Positions 6,967-9,679 of a stretch of DNA of 9,679 bases are shown here, in pieces. Each line of letters begins with the position of its first letter. Position 1 is the first letter of the stretch. Under the pieces are notes generated by a model. The model worked only from the letters and a program-made list of their open reading frames with translations. It was not told where the DNA came from and made no database searches. The position numbers and the translations under genes were made by a program. The stretch is from Pseudomonadota bacterium (GTDB lineage Bacteria > Pseudomonadota > Gammaproteobacteria > Pseudomonadales > Azotimanducaceae): NCBI GenBank assembly GCA_027622495.1, contig JAQBYL010000140.1, forward strand, positions 1 through 9,679. The letters run 5' to 3'.

Positions 6967-7923
6967 ATGCGTAAAACCATCCACAACGCCAACATCGAAT
7001 TGTCTGTCGACGTTGAAGGATCGGGGCCGCTGATTCTGTGTGTGCACGGCTGGCCGGAACTCAGTTACTCCTGGCGCCACCAACAGGCACACTTCGCGCA
7101 GATCGGTTACACGGTCGCCGCCATGGACGTGCGCGGCTACGGTGAGAGCAGCAAACCCGAGGCCATCGCCGCATACACGTTAAACGAACTGGCCGCGGAT
7201 GTTGCCGCAGTTGCCGCCGGTCTGTCAGATGACCCGGTGATTCTGTTCGGGCATGACTGGGGCGCACCCATCGTCTACAACACCGCCCTGCGCTACCCCG
7301 ATCAGATCCGCGCCGTTGCCGGCCTGTCAGTCCCCTACCTGCCCGCCGGACCCACCTCGAGTCTCGATATGTGGAAGGCGCTGTACGCAGATCGATTCTT
7401 CTATCAGCTCTATTTTCAGGCACCCGGCGTTGTCGAGGCTGAAATTCAGGCAGACCTGGTAAGTGCGTTGCGCAAGATCTACTTCGCGCTCTCCGGTGAT
7501 GCACCACTTAACGAGTGGTTAAAACACAAGCCCGCCGATGCCGCTCTGCTCGACGATCTGTCAGATCCCTATCCGTTTCCAGCCTGGATGACCGGAACGG
7601 ATATGGCTGTCTACACCACCGCATTCGAAAAGGGTGGTTTCATCGGCCCGTTCAACCGTTACCGGGCGCAGACGCTGGATGTGGCACAGGGTGATGCGCT
7701 TGTCGGCCGTTCACTCACCCAGCCGACCTGCTTTATCGCAGGCGAGAGGGACGCGGTACGGAACTTCATTCCGGGAGCTGATCTGTACGCTGATCCAGGT
7801 GCTGCGTGTGATGATTTTCGTGGTGCGACCCTCATTCCCGGGGCCGGGCACTGGGTACAGCAGGAAGCGCCAGCGCCGGTCAACCAGGCATTGGCGCAGT
7901 TTCTCCTCTCACTCCGGAAATGA
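6967..7923 (+). CDS. Epoxide-hydrolase-like alpha/beta hydrolase
   Basis: A 318-residue cytosolic alpha/beta hydrolase with all the hallmarks of soluble epoxide hydrolases. The oxyanion-hole motif is His27-Gly-Trp-Pro30 (HGWPE). The nucleophile elbow GHDWGAP places Asp97 as nucleophile, which is Asp rather than the Ser of esterases. The cap domain has FYQLYFQAPGVVEAE with Tyr149, and GPFNRYRAQ with Tyr232, matching the two ring-opening tyrosines of the family. The acid is Asp262 (GERDAV) and the base is His295 (GAGHWVQQ). It would convert an epoxide to a vicinal diol; fluoroacetate or haloalkane dehalogenases share the Asp nucleophile, but the paired cap tyrosines favour epoxide hydrolase. 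It begins 37 bases after the ABC pair and 10 bases before the dehydratase, so it is very likely co-transcribed with both. Its natural epoxide is unknown. Confidence 0.9.
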   Translation: MRKTIHNANIELSVDVEGSGPLILCVHGWPELSYSWRHQQAHFAQIGYTVAAMDVRGYGESSKPEAIAAYTLNELAADVAAVAAGLSDDPVILFGHDWGAPIVYNTALRYPDQIRAVAGLSVPYLPAGPTSSLDMWKALYADRFFYQLYFQAPGVVEAEIQADLVSALRKIYFALSGDAPLNEWLKHKPADAALLDDLSDPYPFPAWMTGTDMAVYTTAFEKGGFIGPFNRYRAQTLDVAQGDALVGRSLTQPTCFIAGERDAVRNFIPGADLYADPGAACDDFRGATLIPGAGHWVQQEAPAPVNQALAQFLLSLRK

Positions 7924-7925
7924 GG
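7922..7925 (+). promoter_or_regulatory. Ribosome-binding site deciding the GTG start of the dehydratase
   Basis: GAGG overlaps the hydrolase stop codon and sits eight bases before the GTG at 7934. No ATG in the correct position gives a normal-length protein, so the GTG start is preferred. Confidence 0.6.
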
Positions 7926-7933
7926 CTCGCAAC

Positions 7934-8233
7934 GTGACAGACAAGCTGACCGACACAGAACTGAAAACCGCTCTCGGTGCACTAAATCAGACAGCGAAGA
8001 AACCCTGGTCAATTGTTGATGCCAAGCTCAGCAGGAATTTCCGGTTCAAAGACTTTGCCGAAGCATTCAGTTTCATGACCCACATCGCTCTCGTCGCGGA
8101 ACGCCTCAACCATCATCCCGAGTGGTTCAACGTATATGCCAACGTCGATGTGCAACTGACCACCCATGATGCCGGCGGGATATCAAAGCTCGATTTCGAG
8201 ATGGCCCGGGCGATGGATCAGGCGGCCAGATAA
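7934..8233 (+). CDS. Pterin-4a-carbinolamine dehydratase (PhhB/DCoH family)
   Basis: A 99-residue protein, the normal length for this family, starting at GTG. The frame stays open upstream inside the hydrolase gene, but family length and the ribosome-binding site place the start here. Residues 36-48 (FRFKDFAEAFSFM) and the active-site run 59-68 (NHHPEWFNVY, with His60 and His61) are diagnostic, as is THDAGG with His78 (77-82). These histidines dehydrate 4a-hydroxytetrahydrobiopterin to quinonoid dihydropterin, recycling cofactor for aromatic amino acid hydroxylases. The residue before HHP is Asn where Glu or Asp is also common; I think this is within family variation. No phenylalanine hydroxylase gene is in the window. 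Being last in the ABC-hydrolase operon, ten bases after the hydrolase stop, it may serve a different pterin reaction or simply be carried along. In some bacteria such proteins act in molybdopterin or transcription-related roles, which cannot be judged here. Confidence 0.93.
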   Translation: MTDKLTDTELKTALGALNQTAKKPWSIVDAKLSRNFRFKDFAEAFSFMTHIALVAERLNHHPEWFNVYANVDVQLTTHDAGGISKLDFEMARAMDQAAR

Positions 8234-8240
8234 CCAACAG

Positions 8241-8265
8241 ACGTTTACCTGTTAAAAACGTTTTT
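8241..8265 (+). terminator. AT-rich hairpin/T-run between convergent genes
   Basis: ACGTTT (8241-8246) pairs with AAACGT (8256-8261) around a 9-base loop, and the stem runs into a T-run at 8261-8265. It begins seven bases after the dehydratase stop, as expected for an intrinsic terminator of the plus-strand operon, though the stem is short and AT-rich. The 3' arm lies within a perfect 12-base palindrome, AAAAACGTTTTT (8254-8265), which could also act for the minus-strand gene ending at 8268. Confidence 0.4.
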
Positions 8266-8267
8266 GT

Positions 8268-9679
8268 TCAGGGTTTGTACCAGACCGGGCTGGAATAAGC
8301 CCGCTCCTGAATGACCGACGGACCTTCTGTTGGCGCTTGCATCCCGAGCGCCAGCGCATCGAGCAATGCATGGCGTGGTGTCGGTATCTCAAGCACCCGC
8401 ACATAATAGAAGGCCTTCTGATCCGGTTTGAACTGCGGATCCTGCCAGATTGCCTGCAGGGCTGCCTCGCCGATGTCATTGGTCCAGGTACCGGTTGAAC
8501 GATTGACCGTGTCGCCAACCGATGGAAGTTTCCCGGTTGAATCCGCTTGGCGCTCGCCGGACCATGCCACATCAAACACTTTCTCATGCACCTCGCCTGC
8601 ATCGAGCCAGCCTTTAACAATCTGAATACGATCGAGCGACGCCGAGCGGGGATCTGAGTGAGCGTGAACCAGAAACACCGGAGGTCTAAGTTGTGCATCG
8701 GGGGTAAGTTCGCCTCCCATGGGCACTCCAACTGCATAACCGTTCGTCGCGAAATCCAGCCGCATCAAATCCTGCTCGGTGAAGTCGTAACCCGCAAACA
8801 GACGCAGGCCGATACGCGGCCCCGTGGTTGCATAGGTTTCCCGTCTGCGCATGGCGCCAACGATCGCACTGCGTGTATTGTCGTCGGCCCATACCGCGGC
8901 CAGACCGGCTGCCTGCATGGTCCAACCAGTGGGGCCCACAGCCAGAGCATCCTGCTGCTTGGTTTCGGGAACCGAATCGTGGGCCATTTTGCCCCAGAAG
9001 TTCGGCTCTTCTGCCGATGCAAGACCGGTGTGTGAATCCGTTGACCCGATGAGCCCGAATTGAAACGGATTGACCCCCAGCGTCTGCTCGAGCAGCAAAC
9101 CATTTTTCAGACCACCGCGGATGTAATCGGCCGGTGTCGGTTTGAACTCCTCAGGTAACTGCTGCAGATAGAACGGATAGTGCTCGAAATCAGCAAACTC
9201 ATCCTCCGGTGACAAAGCAGGATGCGTTTCTGAATCTCCCTTGATCTGGGTGGCTTCTGCCAGGCGCTCCCACCGATTGCGCAGCTCGGCATATTCTTCA
9301 TTCACAGGTTCGCCGCGCAGATCGGTTGCCGAAAACATGAACCCCTTCGACAGGTTAGAATTATGAGGGATCGAAACGAAGTCGATGCCTGTAGCGAGAC
9401 TGGTCTTGTCCAGCCATTTCCACAGATCGATTGGATACGGACTCACCACCGAAGACAGCGGTGAAAACTGCGCCGCAGCGTCACCGTCGGCATCGCTGAC
9501 AATCACCCGATGCAGATTCGCACCCCCTGGGGTCGAGCTCCATTCCCAACCGATCAGACTGGTGAACGTACCTGGATCGTTGTGCACATCCACGGTAGCC
9601 CGCAGACGCGACCAGGCATTGGAGGCCGACACCTCAGCACCGGGCAATCCCTGCTGATTCGACCAGTCGCGCGCCGCGA
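8268..9679 (-). CDS. DUF3604 protein (PHP-like metallohydrolase fold), 5' end missing
   Basis: The frame is open to the right edge, giving 470 complete codons; a TTG at 9645-9647 is internal, not the start. From memory DUF3604 proteins are around 600-780 residues, so some 150-300 N-terminal residues, probably with a signal peptide, lie outside. Visible landmarks are TSLIGWEWS and NLHRVIVSD near the beginning, PHNSNLSKG (plus 9342-9368), EYAELRNRWE, a conserved-looking YIRGGLKNGLLLE stretch, GSTDSHTG (plus 9024-9047), RRRETYATTGPRI, and a C-terminal beta-rich part ending in SSPVWYKP. The His/Asp motifs resemble metal ligands of PHP/amidohydrolase-type TIM barrels. Family members are annotated as hypothetical and are often exported; I do not know a confirmed reaction. 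The gene converges on the four-gene operon with a 34-base gap. Confidence 0.85.
   Translation of the reverse strand, partial: AARDWSNQQGLPGAEVSASNAWSRLRATVDVHNDPGTFTSLIGWEWSSTPGGANLHRVIVSDADGDAAAQFSPLSSVVSPYPIDLWKWLDKTSLATGIDFVSIPHNSNLSKGFMFSATDLRGEPVNEEYAELRNRWERLAEATQIKGDSETHPALSPEDEFADFEHYPFYLQQLPEEFKPTPADYIRGGLKNGLLLEQTLGVNPFQFGLIGSTDSHTGLASAEEPNFWGKMAHDSVPETKQQDALAVGPTGWTMQAAGLAAVWADDNTRSAIVGAMRRRETYATTGPRIGLRLFAGYDFTEQDLMRLDFATNGYAVGVPMGGELTPDAQLRPPVFLVHAHSDPRSASLDRIQIVKGWLDAGEVHEKVFDVAWSGERQADSTGKLPSVGDTVNRSTGTWTNDIGEAALQAIWQDPQFKPDQKAFYYVRVLEIPTPRHALLDALALGMQAPTEGPSVIQERAYSSPVWYKP

Overview
The window looks like an ordinary chromosomal stretch of a moderately GC-rich Gram-negative bacterium, most likely a gammaproteobacterium. 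This rests on gene content: an MdlA/MdlB-like ABC pair, a proteobacterial-style glutathione transferase, a sterol-desaturase-superfamily hydroxylase, a PhhB-like dehydratase and a DUF3604 protein. It is a guess, since there is no rRNA or other marker gene. I see no transposase, integrase, tRNA, CRISPR array or phage gene.

Layout. Positions 1-66 are the 3' end of a small membrane protein. After a 110-base gap with a terminator-like hairpin comes a 425-aa CmcJ-like (Fe(II)/2-oxoglutarate-type) oxidoreductase on the plus strand (177-1454). It converges on a glutathione S-transferase on the minus strand (1561-2178). The ~100 bases between them seem to hold a scrap of a lost medium-chain dehydrogenase/quinone reductase gene. 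The transferase is divergent from a di-iron membrane hydroxylase of the FA_hydroxylase family (2296-3102).

A probable four-gene plus-strand operon follows (3259-8233): two ABC exporter half-transporters overlapping by one base, an epoxide-hydrolase-like alpha/beta hydrolase, and a pterin-4a-carbinolamine dehydratase started at GTG. The operon ends at an AT-rich hairpin/T-run shared with a convergent DUF3604 gene, which runs off the right edge (8268-9679, minus).

How the genes fit together. The ABC pair reads as an obligate heterodimer with one catalytic and one degenerate ATP site: the first subunit has Asp where the catalytic Glu should be, and the second has LSQGQ instead of LSGGQ. Around it are several enzymes that make or remove oxygenated or electrophilic small molecules (2OG-type oxidase, di-iron hydroxylase, epoxide hydrolase, glutathione transferase). 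A role in lipid or xenobiotic modification, detoxification and export is a reasonable inference, but only the ABC-hydrolase-dehydratase part is tied together by operon structure. I do not see a clearly novel system. The best leads are the long CmcJ-like enzyme, the asymmetric transporter with its unusual operon partners, and the dehydrogenase remnant.
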